A stretch of DNA of 41,479 nt. Origin: Candidatus Sumerlaeia bacterium (lineage in GTDB: Bacteria; Sumerlaeota; Sumerlaeia; SLMS01; JAHLLQ01). The position numbers were made by a program, and so were the translations under genes. Positions 24,847 through 33,674 of this stretch are shown here, piece by piece. The notes beneath the pieces are model-generated. The model made no database searches. It was not told where the DNA came from and saw only the letters and a list, made by a program, of their open reading frames with translations. How positions within the stretch are numbered: the stretch's first letter is position 1; the number at the start of each line of letters is the position of its first letter. The DNA lies in NCBI GenBank assembly GCA_028284075.1, contig JANQSL010000070.1, positions 1 to 41,479 on the forward strand. Direction: 5' to 3'.

Positions 24847-25932
24847 GTGACTTCTCAAACCCTGACAGCCAGACGTTTTCCCGCGAGTATCGACTGCCGA
24901 TATGATGGATTCCTTGCACCCGGCAAGCATGGCTACCTTGGCGCTGACGGCGCGCTTTCCGTACCGTTGGGCAAAGGCAAGGTATTCTGGCTTTTTGGCG
25001 ACACGCTGATCGGGAACATTCGAGACGGCAGGCGGGTCATCGATGGCATGCCCCGTAACACGATTGCGATCCAGGACACCTCCTCCGGTTTGCCCGGAAG
25101 TATCACATGGCACTGGAATCCGGGAGGTCAGCTGCGGTCCTTCTTCCAGTTGCCCGGGGGCGACACGGACAACTGGTTTTGGCCCGGAACGGGTTTCATG
25201 CATGAGGGGGAGCTTTTTCTCTTCGGCTATCGAGTCACTTCGGGACACGGCGAGTCGGAGGCGATGTCTTTTTCCGTTCGTGAGCAGTGGGTTCTTCGAG
25301 TTCGAAATCCTTTCGATCCACCAGCCACCTGGATTGTCCAGGCTCACTCCGTTGACTTCGAATCTGACAAGATGTGGTTTTGCAGTGCACATGTTCTAAC
25401 AGACGAATTCGTGTATCTCTACGGTCTTTATCGTCCTGTGGGATCAAGTATCTGGAACGCACGAACCTCAGTTGCCCGGATCTCGCGCGATTCGTTGTCA
25501 GGGGTGCTTGAGAAGCAACACTTTGAGTTTCTCCGCGAGCAATACGGTATGCGGGTCTGGGGGAGGGAGTGCAGAGATCTTGCACCCGCATGGCATCCGG
25601 CCATCACCGAGGCATCCGTCTTTTATGACGTTCCGCGCGACCGATACGTTGCCACGACCTATGTTCCTCGCTCTCCGGAGTTTCTTGTCGTGACAGCGCC
25701 TTCTCCAGAGGGTCCGTGGTCGGAGCCGGTCGCTGTATGGCAGGATGCCGATCATGCGGTCCGTGAGGACCTCTATTCCTACACATTCCGAATTCATCCT
25801 CACCTCGCGCAGAACCCGGATGAATTAGTCTGCACCTACGCAGTCAATGCACGAGACTTCGACACGCTCATCAACGAACCGTTCATCTACTTTCCGCGCT
25901 TTGTCAGGGTCGACCTGACGCAAGTGCTCTGA
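24847..25932 (+). CDS. DUF4185 protein without signal peptide (probably cytoplasmic)
   Basis: A 361-residue protein from GTG 24847, 26 bp after the lipoprotein gene, with AAAGG upstream. Motifs are GADGALSVPLG, FWLFGDTLIGNI, MPRNTIAIQDTSSGLPGSI and a final IYFPRFVRVDLT. It shares NTIAIQD with the preceding lipoprotein (MVRNTIAIQDLSSGAPGEV), so this pair is a recent duplication relative to the 19042/20730 pair. No export signal is present. This repeats the arrangement of one exported and one cytoplasmic member per operon. Substrate unknown. Confidence 0.82.
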   Translation: MTSQTLTARRFPASIDCRYDGFLAPGKHGYLGADGALSVPLGKGKVFWLFGDTLIGNIRDGRRVIDGMPRNTIAIQDTSSGLPGSITWHWNPGGQLRSFFQLPGGDTDNWFWPGTGFMHEGELFLFGYRVTSGHGESEAMSFSVREQWVLRVRNPFDPPATWIVQAHSVDFESDKMWFCSAHVLTDEFVYLYGLYRPVGSSIWNARTSVARISRDSLSGVLEKQHFEFLREQYGMRVWGRECRDLAPAWHPAITEASVFYDVPRDRYVATTYVPRSPEFLVVTAPSPEGPWSEPVAVWQDADHAVREDLYSYTFRIHPHLAQNPDELVCTYAVNARDFDTLINEPFIYFPRFVRVDLTQVL

Positions 25933-25956
25933 CCCGTAACTCCAGGAGAATCTTCA

Positions 25957-28065
25957 ATGACATCCGATGTACAAACGACAGCCTCAATTGCCGGCTATGC
26001 ACCGGATTGCGACAGCCTTGAGACGTCCGAGATGTGGCACTACTGGCGGGATCATTTCAACCACCCGCCGCTTTTCAACGATCTCGGCACTTTCCGTGTC
26101 GCGCCGGATCCGATGGCGATTGCAAATTTCATGTTTCCACCCTTCACGGGAAAGGGAGAGGGCACGGCAAAGCTCTATATTGATCGCAAGCACCCCGCCG
26201 CGGTCGACGTGCAGGTCGGCTACACGTGGTATCCCGATCGCGTTCGGCGGCGTGCGAGAATAGACGATCTCGAGATTGAGACGGTAACGCGTGCGCTGCC
26301 ATCCGCTCCCGGCGCGATGATTCATCTTTGCATTACGAACGCAGGCTCGTCGTCGCGCACGTTTGAAGCCGCCGTCAAGCTTGCCGGCCGGTTGAAGCAC
26401 ACCATTGAAGGCTGGGCCTCCATTGGACCAGGCATCGATATACTGGAGGAACAATCGGAGTCCTGGAGTTATCGCGAGAGTCTTGGAGCAATTCTCTTCG
26501 CCCCCGCTGAGAAAGCCGTTCAGGTGCAAGGAACCTGCCCCTTTCCCGACCGGGTCGACGGCAAGGCTTTCCTCTTCGATGTGACGCTCGGGCCAGGGGA
26601 GTCCTGGCACCTCGATTTTGTCGCAGTGATTGCGGAGACGGCTGAGAAAGCGGTCTGCGATTACAGTGCATTGATGAACGATCTTGAAACGGCACAGCAG
26701 GAAAGCCGTTTCCGTTGGGATGAAAAGATTTCCGCGACATTTGAGCCGGGTAACTCCATTTTCTCCGGCCACCTTCCGACCCTAACGACAGAGAACGACG
26801 ATTTACTTCGCCTCTACCACATGACAACACTGGGATGCCTCGTGTTGCGGCGTGATAATCCCATCAGCAGTTACGGGCCGGCATTTGTCACTCTCTCTCC
26901 AAATTACTGGACGACCGCGTCATTCCTTTGGGACATGATGATCGCGGCGCCGTTTTATGCACTGCTGGACCCCGTTCTCCTGCGAAACCATATCGAGGTC
27001 TGGCTCGATGCCGGCATTCTCGGCTGTCATGCGACGGACTATGTGACCGGAAAGCCTATCGGGAACTGGTACGCTGTAAACAGCAGTGCCATCGTTCGTC
27101 TGTCTCATGACTATCTTCGCTACAGCGGGGACTTCGGCTGGTTGTCGAAGCCAATCAAGGGCCGCCCTGTTGTCGACCACCTCGAAGAACACGCCCGCAT
27201 GTGGCATGACTACGACCTGCACGGTCACGGGCTGGCGGACTGCGGCGGTGTGTTGAATCTTCTTGAATGCGTTTCCACCTACACCCACGAAGTGGCCGCG
27301 TTCAATTCAATGTGGGTGGCGGCCCAGCGGCAGGTTGCCGCGATGCGGCGTCTTCTCGGAGAAACGACTGCAGCGGAAGCCTTGGAAAAGGAAGCCTCAG
27401 GACTGCTTGAGCGAGTCATGAAGCTGTACGCGGACGGCAAGGGTTACTGGCGCTGCCGTCAGCCCGACGGGTCTCTCAACGATGTACATCACATCTATGA
27501 CTTCGTGGCAGTTCTTGAGAGCATTGCGCCGGATCTTCCCCGCAACGTATGCAAGGAGATGTATGAAAACTTTCGCGTCAACCATCAGACTGAAAACTGG
27601 ACCGGAAGTCTGGCGGCTTGGGATGACGATGCCCATCGCGGTCTTCGAGTCGATCACCAATGGACAGGTTCGTTTGCCTCCATTTCCGCACAGGCCATCA
27701 ATGGGCTTTATCGTATCGGACGCGGCCGGGAGGCTTTTGACTGGCTTTGCAATGTGGCCCGCGTTTCACACCAGGGACCCATTGGACAGGCTCACTGGGT
27801 ATCGCCTCTCGTTCCGGCGCACATGGGTGGTGCATGGAAATCGTCATATATTGAACCCTTCATCACTGACTGGACGGTTGCGGCTAACGGCGCATACCCT
27901 GCAATGATCATTGAATCCGTTTTCGGTGTGAATGCGACACTGGCGGATGGCTTAAAGTGGAACGGAGCGACCGAGGCTCTTGATCCGGGAGCACGGCTCG
28001 ACAATTTGCATTACCAGGGGCGGGAGTACGCCGTCGACAAATCCGGTATCACACCTCTCTCGTAA
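25957..28065 (+). CDS. six-hairpin ((alpha/alpha)6) glycosidase-like protein, cytoplasmic
   Basis: A 702-residue protein without signal peptide, ATG behind CCAGGAG. The N-terminal 250 residues form a beta-sandwich. From about residue 265 the helical barrel begins (LLRLYHMTTLGCLVLRRDNP), with SPNYWTTASFLWDMMIAAPF, GNWYAVNSSAIVRLSHDYLR, HGHGLADCGG and YTHEVAAFNSMWVAAQRQ. This two-domain plan is shared by GH63, GH37, GH78 and related clan members. I cannot place it in one CAZy family by eye. The conserved Asp and Glu in LWDMM, LADCGG and THEVAAF are candidate catalytic or binding residues. It probably removes a terminal sugar from imported oligosaccharides. 24 bp after the DUF4185 gene and 9 bp before GH38. 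Confidence 0.75.
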   Translation: MTSDVQTTASIAGYAPDCDSLETSEMWHYWRDHFNHPPLFNDLGTFRVAPDPMAIANFMFPPFTGKGEGTAKLYIDRKHPAAVDVQVGYTWYPDRVRRRARIDDLEIETVTRALPSAPGAMIHLCITNAGSSSRTFEAAVKLAGRLKHTIEGWASIGPGIDILEEQSESWSYRESLGAILFAPAEKAVQVQGTCPFPDRVDGKAFLFDVTLGPGESWHLDFVAVIAETAEKAVCDYSALMNDLETAQQESRFRWDEKISATFEPGNSIFSGHLPTLTTENDDLLRLYHMTTLGCLVLRRDNPISSYGPAFVTLSPNYWTTASFLWDMMIAAPFYALLDPVLLRNHIEVWLDAGILGCHATDYVTGKPIGNWYAVNSSAIVRLSHDYLRYSGDFGWLSKPIKGRPVVDHLEEHARMWHDYDLHGHGLADCGGVLNLLECVSTYTHEVAAFNSMWVAAQRQVAAMRRLLGETTAAEALEKEASGLLERVMKLYADGKGYWRCRQPDGSLNDVHHIYDFVAVLESIAPDLPRNVCKEMYENFRVNHQTENWTGSLAAWDDDAHRGLRVDHQWTGSFASISAQAINGLYRIGRGREAFDWLCNVARVSHQGPIGQAHWVSPLVPAHMGGAWKSSYIEPFITDWTVAANGAYPAMIIESVFGVNATLADGLKWNGATEALDPGARLDNLHYQGREYAVDKSGITPLS

Positions 28066-28074
28066 GGGCATTTC

Positions 28075-30735
28075 ATGGCGCGCAGGAAACTCAAGGCTCA
28101 CATCGTCTCACAGACCCACTGGGATCGGGAATGGTATCTTCCCTTTGAGGAGTTCCGTTTTCATCTCGTGAGGCTGGTGGATCGGTTGCTGCACATCTTT
28201 GATACACAGCCGGGCTATCGTCACTTTGTGACTGATGGTCAGACAATCATTCTGGACGACTATCTCCGCATTCGGCCGGAAAAAGAGAAGGTTCTCCGCG
28301 AACACGTTCGTTCCGGACGAATGTCCATTGGACCGTGGTACATCCTCCCCGACGAGTACATCATCAGTGGCGAATCCATGGTGCGAAATCTCCAGATGGG
28401 GCACCGAATCGCGGCTCGCTTCGGTGAGGTTTCAAAGGCGGGATACGTGCCGGATCCGTTTGGACACGTTGCCCAACTGCCGCAGATTCTGCGAGGATTC
28501 GGAATCGACAGTTTCATTTTCCTGCGAGGCATGCCTCCGGCAAAGAAGTACGGCACGGAATTTATGTGGCGCGCTCCTGACGGGACGGAAGTTCTCTCAA
28601 TCTGGATGAAGAACATTTACTTCAACGCTTCGCTTCTCGGTTATCCCACGGGATGGGGCGATTCAGAGAAGATGAAGGACAAGTACAGCCTCGAACAGGC
28701 TTTCAAGCAGCTCGACAGCCAATACAAGGATCTCGGCAAGTGGACGAATTGCGGAGTTCTTCTTCTGAACAACGGCTGTGATCACACCCCACCGCAGTAT
28801 GAGTTACCGGACATCATCGACGCGGCGAACAAGAAGTTCGGCAATGTCGACCTGGAGCACTCCACCTACGACAAGTTCATTGCCGATGTAAAGAATGCGA
28901 AGCCAAAGACGCTGCCTGTAATGACCGGTGAATTGAGAAGTTCCTGGAATATCGTCATTCTTCCCGGCGTGCTATCAACCCGCATGTATCTGAAACAGTG
29001 GAACCGGCGTTGCGAGCACATGCTCGAACAATGGGCGGAACCTCTTTCCGCGCTCGCGCGCCACTCAAAACGCGAGGATCATCATGCCACTCTCCTCCAG
29101 GCATGGCGTCTCCTCCTGATGAATCATCCTCATGACAGTATCTGTGGATGCTCTGTCGACGCCGTTCATCGTGAAATGATGACTCGTTTCGAACGCGTCG
29201 CACAGATTGCCGATTCCGTGATCGACCATCACCTTGCTGAACTGCAGTCCGCTATCAATACGGATCGCCCCAGCGCGTTTCGTGCATGTGTTGCCTGGAA
29301 CAATCTCCCGGGCATGCGAAGAGGACCGATGCAGGCTCGTTTGACTCTTCCGCAGGAAGACCCCGACGGTTTCAAGGTGGTCAACGCTCGCGGCGATGAG
29401 GTGCCTTTTCAAGCAGGTTCCGTTTCAGAGCGGACTGAAACCCGCTATCTCGGCTTCAACAAACCGCTTCGAGACATTGAACTGACCCTCGATACGGCTG
29501 CCGAAGGCTGGGGCTACGAAACCTTCTGGCTCAGGAAGGACACGTCGAAGACGGCAAAGGACTCATGGAGTGCTGCGGCCCGCAAGGATGCCATCGACAC
29601 CGATCATTACCGCGTTCGGATCCGACCGAACGGATCACTCGATCTTTTCGATCGTGAAACCGGTGCTCGCTACTCACGGCTTCATATCTTCGAAGACACG
29701 GAAGACGTGGGCGATGAGTACGACTATTCGCATGCAAAAAACAGCCGAACCTTTAGCACGGAGAAGGCGAAAGCCAGAGTTCGCATCACCGAGCGAGGAC
29801 CTGTTTACGTCACATATCGAATCGAAATTCCCTGGCGGCTTCCTGCAGGTGCGAATACCGCAAGAACGGGTCGCCTGCGCGAGACGCGTCCCTTCGTGAT
29901 TGTTTCCCACATGAAGGTGTATCGAAGTCATCGCCGTATCGAGTTCGTAACGGAGTTCGACAACACTGTCGAAGATCACCGTTTGCGCGTTCTTTTCGAT
30001 GGCCCCACAGGAGCACGTCATTCCACTGCGGACGGCCATTTCGCGTTTGTTCAACGGCCCTTCGAAACAAAGACAACAAAGACGCACGACAGTCCTGAGC
30101 CCACCACCCATCATATGCGGTTCTTCACGTCGTTGAATGATGGCAAGCGGGGGATGGCAGTGCTTAACCGTGAATTGTTGGAATATGAGATTCTTCGAGG
30201 TGCACGTCAGCGCAAGACGATCGCGATTACGCTGATTCGAAGCGTCAACTGGCTGTCGAAGGACGATCTGCTTTCACGACCGAGTTTTGCCGGTCCGCAG
30301 ATTGAAACCCCGGAAGCGCAGTGTCCGGGGCCTTACAGAACAGAGTATGCGATTCTTCCTTTCTCCGGCTCGGACCTGAAAACCGATGTCCTGCCGGAAG
30401 CGGAGTCTTTTGCCTCTCCGGTCATTCTGCGGGCGGAGGATTTGCATGAAGGATCTGAACCCGCGGAACGCAGATTTCTCCTCCTTGACCGCGAAGATCT
30501 CATACTCAGCACCTGGAAACCCGCTGAGTCGGGCAAGGGAAGTGTCGTTCGATTCTACAATCCCGACAAGGGCGGTGTAACCGGCCGTTTGCGACTGGAT
30601 CCAGGGTTGAAGGTGCGCGGAGCGTGTGATTTGAAGGAGGATCTGACGGGAAAGAAGACGGCTCGCAAGGATGCCCCCGCGGAAATGAAAATCAAGTTGC
30701 CGGACTACGCTATTCGTTCATGGCTGCTGCGCTAG
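28075..30735 (+). CDS. GH38 alpha-mannosidase, cytoplasmic
   Basis: An 886-residue protein with no export signal. Motifs are canonical for GH38: QTHWDREWYLPF with zinc ligands His15 and Asp17; GYVPDPFGHVAQLPQ with the nucleophile Asp127; NNGCDHTPP near 235; and NHPHDSICGCSVDAVHREM with His353 and Asp354. Length and the C-terminal beta domains fit bacterial GH38 enzymes such as MngB-like mannosidases, which release alpha-mannose from oligosaccharides, sometimes phosphorylated or glycerylated. It is the last gene of the operon starting at 23690. Its stop TAG shares the palindrome CTAG with the stop of the convergent DUF4037 gene. Confidence 0.93.
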   Translation: MARRKLKAHIVSQTHWDREWYLPFEEFRFHLVRLVDRLLHIFDTQPGYRHFVTDGQTIILDDYLRIRPEKEKVLREHVRSGRMSIGPWYILPDEYIISGESMVRNLQMGHRIAARFGEVSKAGYVPDPFGHVAQLPQILRGFGIDSFIFLRGMPPAKKYGTEFMWRAPDGTEVLSIWMKNIYFNASLLGYPTGWGDSEKMKDKYSLEQAFKQLDSQYKDLGKWTNCGVLLLNNGCDHTPPQYELPDIIDAANKKFGNVDLEHSTYDKFIADVKNAKPKTLPVMTGELRSSWNIVILPGVLSTRMYLKQWNRRCEHMLEQWAEPLSALARHSKREDHHATLLQAWRLLLMNHPHDSICGCSVDAVHREMMTRFERVAQIADSVIDHHLAELQSAINTDRPSAFRACVAWNNLPGMRRGPMQARLTLPQEDPDGFKVVNARGDEVPFQAGSVSERTETRYLGFNKPLRDIELTLDTAAEGWGYETFWLRKDTSKTAKDSWSAAARKDAIDTDHYRVRIRPNGSLDLFDRETGARYSRLHIFEDTEDVGDEYDYSHAKNSRTFSTEKAKARVRITERGPVYVTYRIEIPWRLPAGANTARTGRLRETRPFVIVSHMKVYRSHRRIEFVTEFDNTVEDHRLRVLFDGPTGARHSTADGHFAFVQRPFETKTTKTHDSPEPTTHHMRFFTSLNDGKRGMAVLNRELLEYEILRGARQRKTIAITLIRSVNWLSKDDLLSRPSFAGPQIETPEAQCPGPYRTEYAILPFSGSDLKTDVLPEAESFASPVILRAEDLHEGSEPAERRFLLLDREDLILSTWKPAESGKGSVVRFYNPDKGGVTGRLRLDPGLKVRGACDLKEDLTGKKTARKDAPAEMKIKLPDYAIRSWLLR

Positions 30736-31814
30736 GACCGAGTGGACAAGTTGCTCTCCACCTCATGAGTTTGATGAACGGCCGGGGGGCCGCTGCGACC
30801 CGTGTTATGGCATTGCTCTGTTGCAAACAGCGCATCACGTACCAGCCGCTCCCACATTTCCGTCCGATTGAAGGAATAGGGCACAAGGTTTGAGGGTACG
30901 GTTGAGTAAATCTCCGCCGCGGAGTCATAGAGTGTCAGTGCGGTCAGTGAATCATCAAACTCTTTGCGAACGGGAGGGCTTGCGAGTCCAAGGGTGGCGA
31001 TGGCCTCCGCGAGGACATAGTTTGCACTGATCATTTGTTGAACGGCACGTTCAAAGTCGTCGCACGTTATGATATCATCAATCAAGGGCGCGATTTCATC
31101 GACGAAGCGTGGCAGTCCCCGGTAAAGGCGGTTCAGCCACTTCGTGTAGGGCGAATACTGCCGGTTGAGTGCGAAGCACAGCTCCATCACCTGCTTGCAA
31201 TATGCCGCCCGATAGATTCGAGCCGTTACCAGGTCATCACGGCGAATCACTCGGTGCATGTTGTAGGGAGCATCCCGGCCAGTGATGTACATGCACCAGT
31301 CCGCGATGCGCTTCTTCCACACAACGTCAGGATAATAGCTCAGATGATCACGGCGCCGTGTGATTTCGCCAGGTTCGTCGATTGCCACAAGGCCGGAAGT
31401 AACATGATAGAGGTCAACTTCCGTCAGTGAAATCCAGTCAGCGTTCGATTGGGGCAGTTTGGCGGTTCCAAGAAAGTATTCGAAGAAGCGGTCAATTGCG
31501 GAGCAGCACACGCCCGTCATGATGGTGTTATCAACATGGATCGGGAAGCCCTCAAAGCTCTTCGGCAGACTCCTGGCAAGGACGGACTCGACCTGCGGAA
31601 CAAGGTCCTGAGTGTCTTCCGGCAGGATCAGAATGTTCGCGCGCGGACCCCAGTGGTGGTCGCGGCTGATCTCATCGTCCAGACCGGTAACGTCCGACCC
31701 GATTCCTATAATGGCAATGGCGAGCCGGTTTGTTGATCCCGGCAATTCTCGCCCAAGGAGGGGCCAAAGGCATTCGTGAATGAAACGCTGGCTAATGGCT
31801 CGACCCGATTCCAA
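30732..31814 (-). CDS. DUF4037 (nucleotidyltransferase-like) protein
   Basis: A 360-residue protein when started at TTG 31814, which has AAGAAGAGG eight bases upstream and puts the protein start where the family begins (ESGRAISQRFIHECLWPLL). The longer frame to 31997 reads through both operators and is unlikely. IIGIGSDVTGLDDEISRDHH then WGPRANILIL corresponds to the nucleotidyltransferase GS-x-D-x-D/E block of DUF4037 proteins. The remainder is helical. Biochemical role unknown in this family as far as I know. TTG 31853 is a second possible start. It is divergent from the aldo/keto reductase, with a class A site about 77 bp upstream. Confidence 0.8.
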   Translation of the reverse strand: MESGRAISQRFIHECLWPLLGRELPGSTNRLAIAIIGIGSDVTGLDDEISRDHHWGPRANILILPEDTQDLVPQVESVLARSLPKSFEGFPIHVDNTIMTGVCCSAIDRFFEYFLGTAKLPQSNADWISLTEVDLYHVTSGLVAIDEPGEITRRRDHLSYYPDVVWKKRIADWCMYITGRDAPYNMHRVIRRDDLVTARIYRAAYCKQVMELCFALNRQYSPYTKWLNRLYRGLPRFVDEIAPLIDDIITCDDFERAVQQMISANYVLAEAIATLGLASPPVRKEFDDSLTALTLYDSAAEIYSTVPSNLVPYSFNRTEMWERLVRDALFATEQCHNTGRSGPPAVHQTHEVESNLSTRS

Positions 31815-31890
31815 TTCCGACGCCTCTTCTTTACCATAACATCTTCGCGTCAAAAACTGCCAACAGGCTCTGAGTTCTGCAAGGACAGAG

Positions 31891-31900
31891 TGTATATACA
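31891..31900. promoter_or_regulatory. class A operator (TGTATATACA), upstream of the DUF4037 gene
   Basis: Perfect 10-bp palindrome. No clear -35 is visible on the minus strand, but the TATATA core could serve as -10. It lies 70 bp from the class B site of the divergent gene. Confidence 0.7.
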
Positions 31901-31969
31901 GTGAGGTCGCCGGGTTACCCTCACCATCAGGCCGTTTCGGATTGCGCGTTCGGTATTCAGCGCCGTAGG

Positions 31970-31981
31970 TGTGTATGCACA
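31970..31981. promoter_or_regulatory. class B operator (TGTGTATGCACA), upstream of the aldo/keto reductase gene
   Basis: Identical core to the site at 23659. It ends 21 bp before the reductase start and just before its ribosome site, so a bound repressor would sit over the promoter or transcription start. Confidence 0.72.
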
Positions 31982-32002
31982 TATTGACAGGAGCCACAAT
32001 CC

Positions 32003-32986
32003 ATGCGCATGAGAAGCTTTGGCCAAACGGGCCTGGAGGTTAGCGAGTACGGGCTCGGGACCTGGGCAATGGGAGGTGGGGTCTACGGAGTGGCGGACGA
32101 TTCGGAGTCTATTCGAACGATTCATCGTGCCCGGGACCGTGGTTTGAACCTCCTCGATACCGCACCGATGTACGGCATTGGCGATCGGAGAGACGGCCGC
32201 GCGGAAGAGGTTCTCGGGCGTGCCGTCAAAGGTGAACGTGACAAGTGGATCATCGCCACAAAATTCGGCCGTCATCTGAACGGGAACGACACCTGGTGGC
32301 AAATGACCGAGGATTTCTCGGGAGCGCGGGCGATTCGGAGTGTTGAAGAGTCCTTGATGCGCATGCAGACGGATTACATCGATGTCCTCTTCGTTCACTC
32401 GCCTCCCTCGTCTCTTTTCGATCCGGAGGATGCGTTCTCCTCGATGGTCACTCTCAAGGAACAGGGAAAGATCCGGTTCATTGGATTCAGTTTCTGGGAG
32501 AAGGTTTTCGATACATTGCCGAAAGTCGAACCGTGGTTGCGGGATGGCGTCATCGACGCCGTTCAGGTTAAGATCAGCCTCCTTGTTCACGAGCCGGTCG
32601 GAAACCTGCTCCCTGTCATCCGGGAAACCGGTACCGCGTTTGTTGCCCGGGAGGCTCTCGCTCAGGGTTTTCTGACGGACTCGTTTACTGCCGACGGCCC
32701 GTTCGTTCCCCAGGATTTCAAGGCTGGAATGGCCCGCGAGGAGATTCAGAAGCGGCTCGACAAGGCAAACTCGTTTCGTTTCCTCGTGGACGAGTCATCC
32801 GCTGTCGACTCTCTTCCCGCTGCCGCACTGAACTGGACACTCTCCTTTCCCGAGGTTTCCTGTGTCATTCCCGGTTCGAAGTCTGTTGCCGAGCTGGATC
32901 AGTGTCTTGAAGCGGAAGACGCTCCCCGCTTTTCAAGGGAGCAAATGCAGCGAGCCCGGGAAATTCAATTGTCCTGGACGGATTGA
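32003..32986 (+). CDS. aldo/keto reductase
   Basis: A 327-residue soluble oxidoreductase of normal length. The tetrad is visible: Asp and Tyr in LLDTAPMYG, Lys in IIATKFGRH, His in VLFVHSPPSS. The C-terminal CVIPGSKSVAELDQCL binds NADP(H) in this fold. AGGAG at 31989-31993 precedes ATG 32003. It belongs to the YajO/tas-like group that reduces sugars, aldehydes or ketones; substrate not readable. A class B operator controls it and the next gene, whose ATG overlaps its stop by one base, so a step in sugar conversion is likely. Confidence 0.9.
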   Translation: MRMRSFGQTGLEVSEYGLGTWAMGGGVYGVADDSESIRTIHRARDRGLNLLDTAPMYGIGDRRDGRAEEVLGRAVKGERDKWIIATKFGRHLNGNDTWWQMTEDFSGARAIRSVEESLMRMQTDYIDVLFVHSPPSSLFDPEDAFSSMVTLKEQGKIRFIGFSFWEKVFDTLPKVEPWLRDGVIDAVQVKISLLVHEPVGNLLPVIRETGTAFVAREALAQGFLTDSFTADGPFVPQDFKAGMAREEIQKRLDKANSFRFLVDESSAVDSLPAAALNWTLSFPEVSCVIPGSKSVAELDQCLEAEDAPRFSREQMQRAREIQLSWTD

Positions 32987-33672
32987 TGCATCCTTCACTT
33001 GTGGATTTTACCGCCAGACTTCGCTCCACTGAGCCCGTGCATGTTGTCATGTTTGGCGACAGCATCACGTTTGGCAGCCAGGTTGACCCCGAACGCGATG
33101 AATCCATTGCGTTTCCTTCTCAATGGCTCGTCGCCATCAAGAGCATGTTTCCCGGATGTCAGGTGACACTTCTGAACAAGGGCATTCCGGGAAACAAGAT
33201 CGACGATGCTCACGAACGGCTTGAACGTGACGTTATTGCTGAATCTCCGAACCTAGTTGTCGTCGAGTTCGGTATCAATGACTGCTGGGACGGCCCGGAG
33301 CAAATCGATCACTTCGAAGAGCGCCTTCGCGAGCTGGTTGACCGGATCCGCTCCGAATCGAGGGCTGCTCTTGTACTGCTAACCGCCAACATGCTCAACC
33401 ATGAGTATGACGATGAGTCCAGACGGCTTGCATGGTTTGCGGAAAAGACCGCCACCGTTCAGTCCGCCGGGTGGACCCGTGACTACATGGACCGTATTCG
33501 CATCGTGGCGCGAGAAACGGACATTCCACTGGCTGACGGTTACGCGCGATGGGAATCGGCTCGTGCCGGCGGAGTAAACACGGACGCGCTTCTCGCAAAC
33601 CGTGCGAATCATCCCAATCGCGAAGGGCATCGTCTCCTGGCGGAGCCTTTGATCGAGCTTTTTTCCGAGTAA
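32986..33672 (+). CDS. SGNH/GDSL hydrolase
   Basis: A 228-residue protein without signal peptide. VVMFGDSITFGSQ carries the block I Ser, NKGIPGNKIDDAHERL the block II Gly, VVEFGINDCWDG the block III Asn (GxND), and NHPNREGHRLL the final block V His. This is a small esterase of the acetylxylan-esterase/lipase-like SGNH group. The ATG overlaps the reductase stop (TGATG), so it is coupled to it. It probably removes acetyl or another acyl group from an imported sugar; this would complement the larger esterase at 12730. Only two bases separate its stop from that of the convergent PMI-like gene. Confidence 0.9.
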   Translation: MHPSLVDFTARLRSTEPVHVVMFGDSITFGSQVDPERDESIAFPSQWLVAIKSMFPGCQVTLLNKGIPGNKIDDAHERLERDVIAESPNLVVVEFGINDCWDGPEQIDHFEERLRELVDRIRSESRAALVLLTANMLNHEYDDESRRLAWFAEKTATVQSAGWTRDYMDRIRIVARETDIPLADGYARWESARAGGVNTDALLANRANHPNREGHRLLAEPLIELFSE

Positions 33673-33674
33673 CT

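Noticed and set aside
31815-31997. Longer start for the DUF4037 gene
   Set aside because: The extension would be translated through both the class A and the class B operator. TTG 31814 has a good ribosome site and begins where the family begins.
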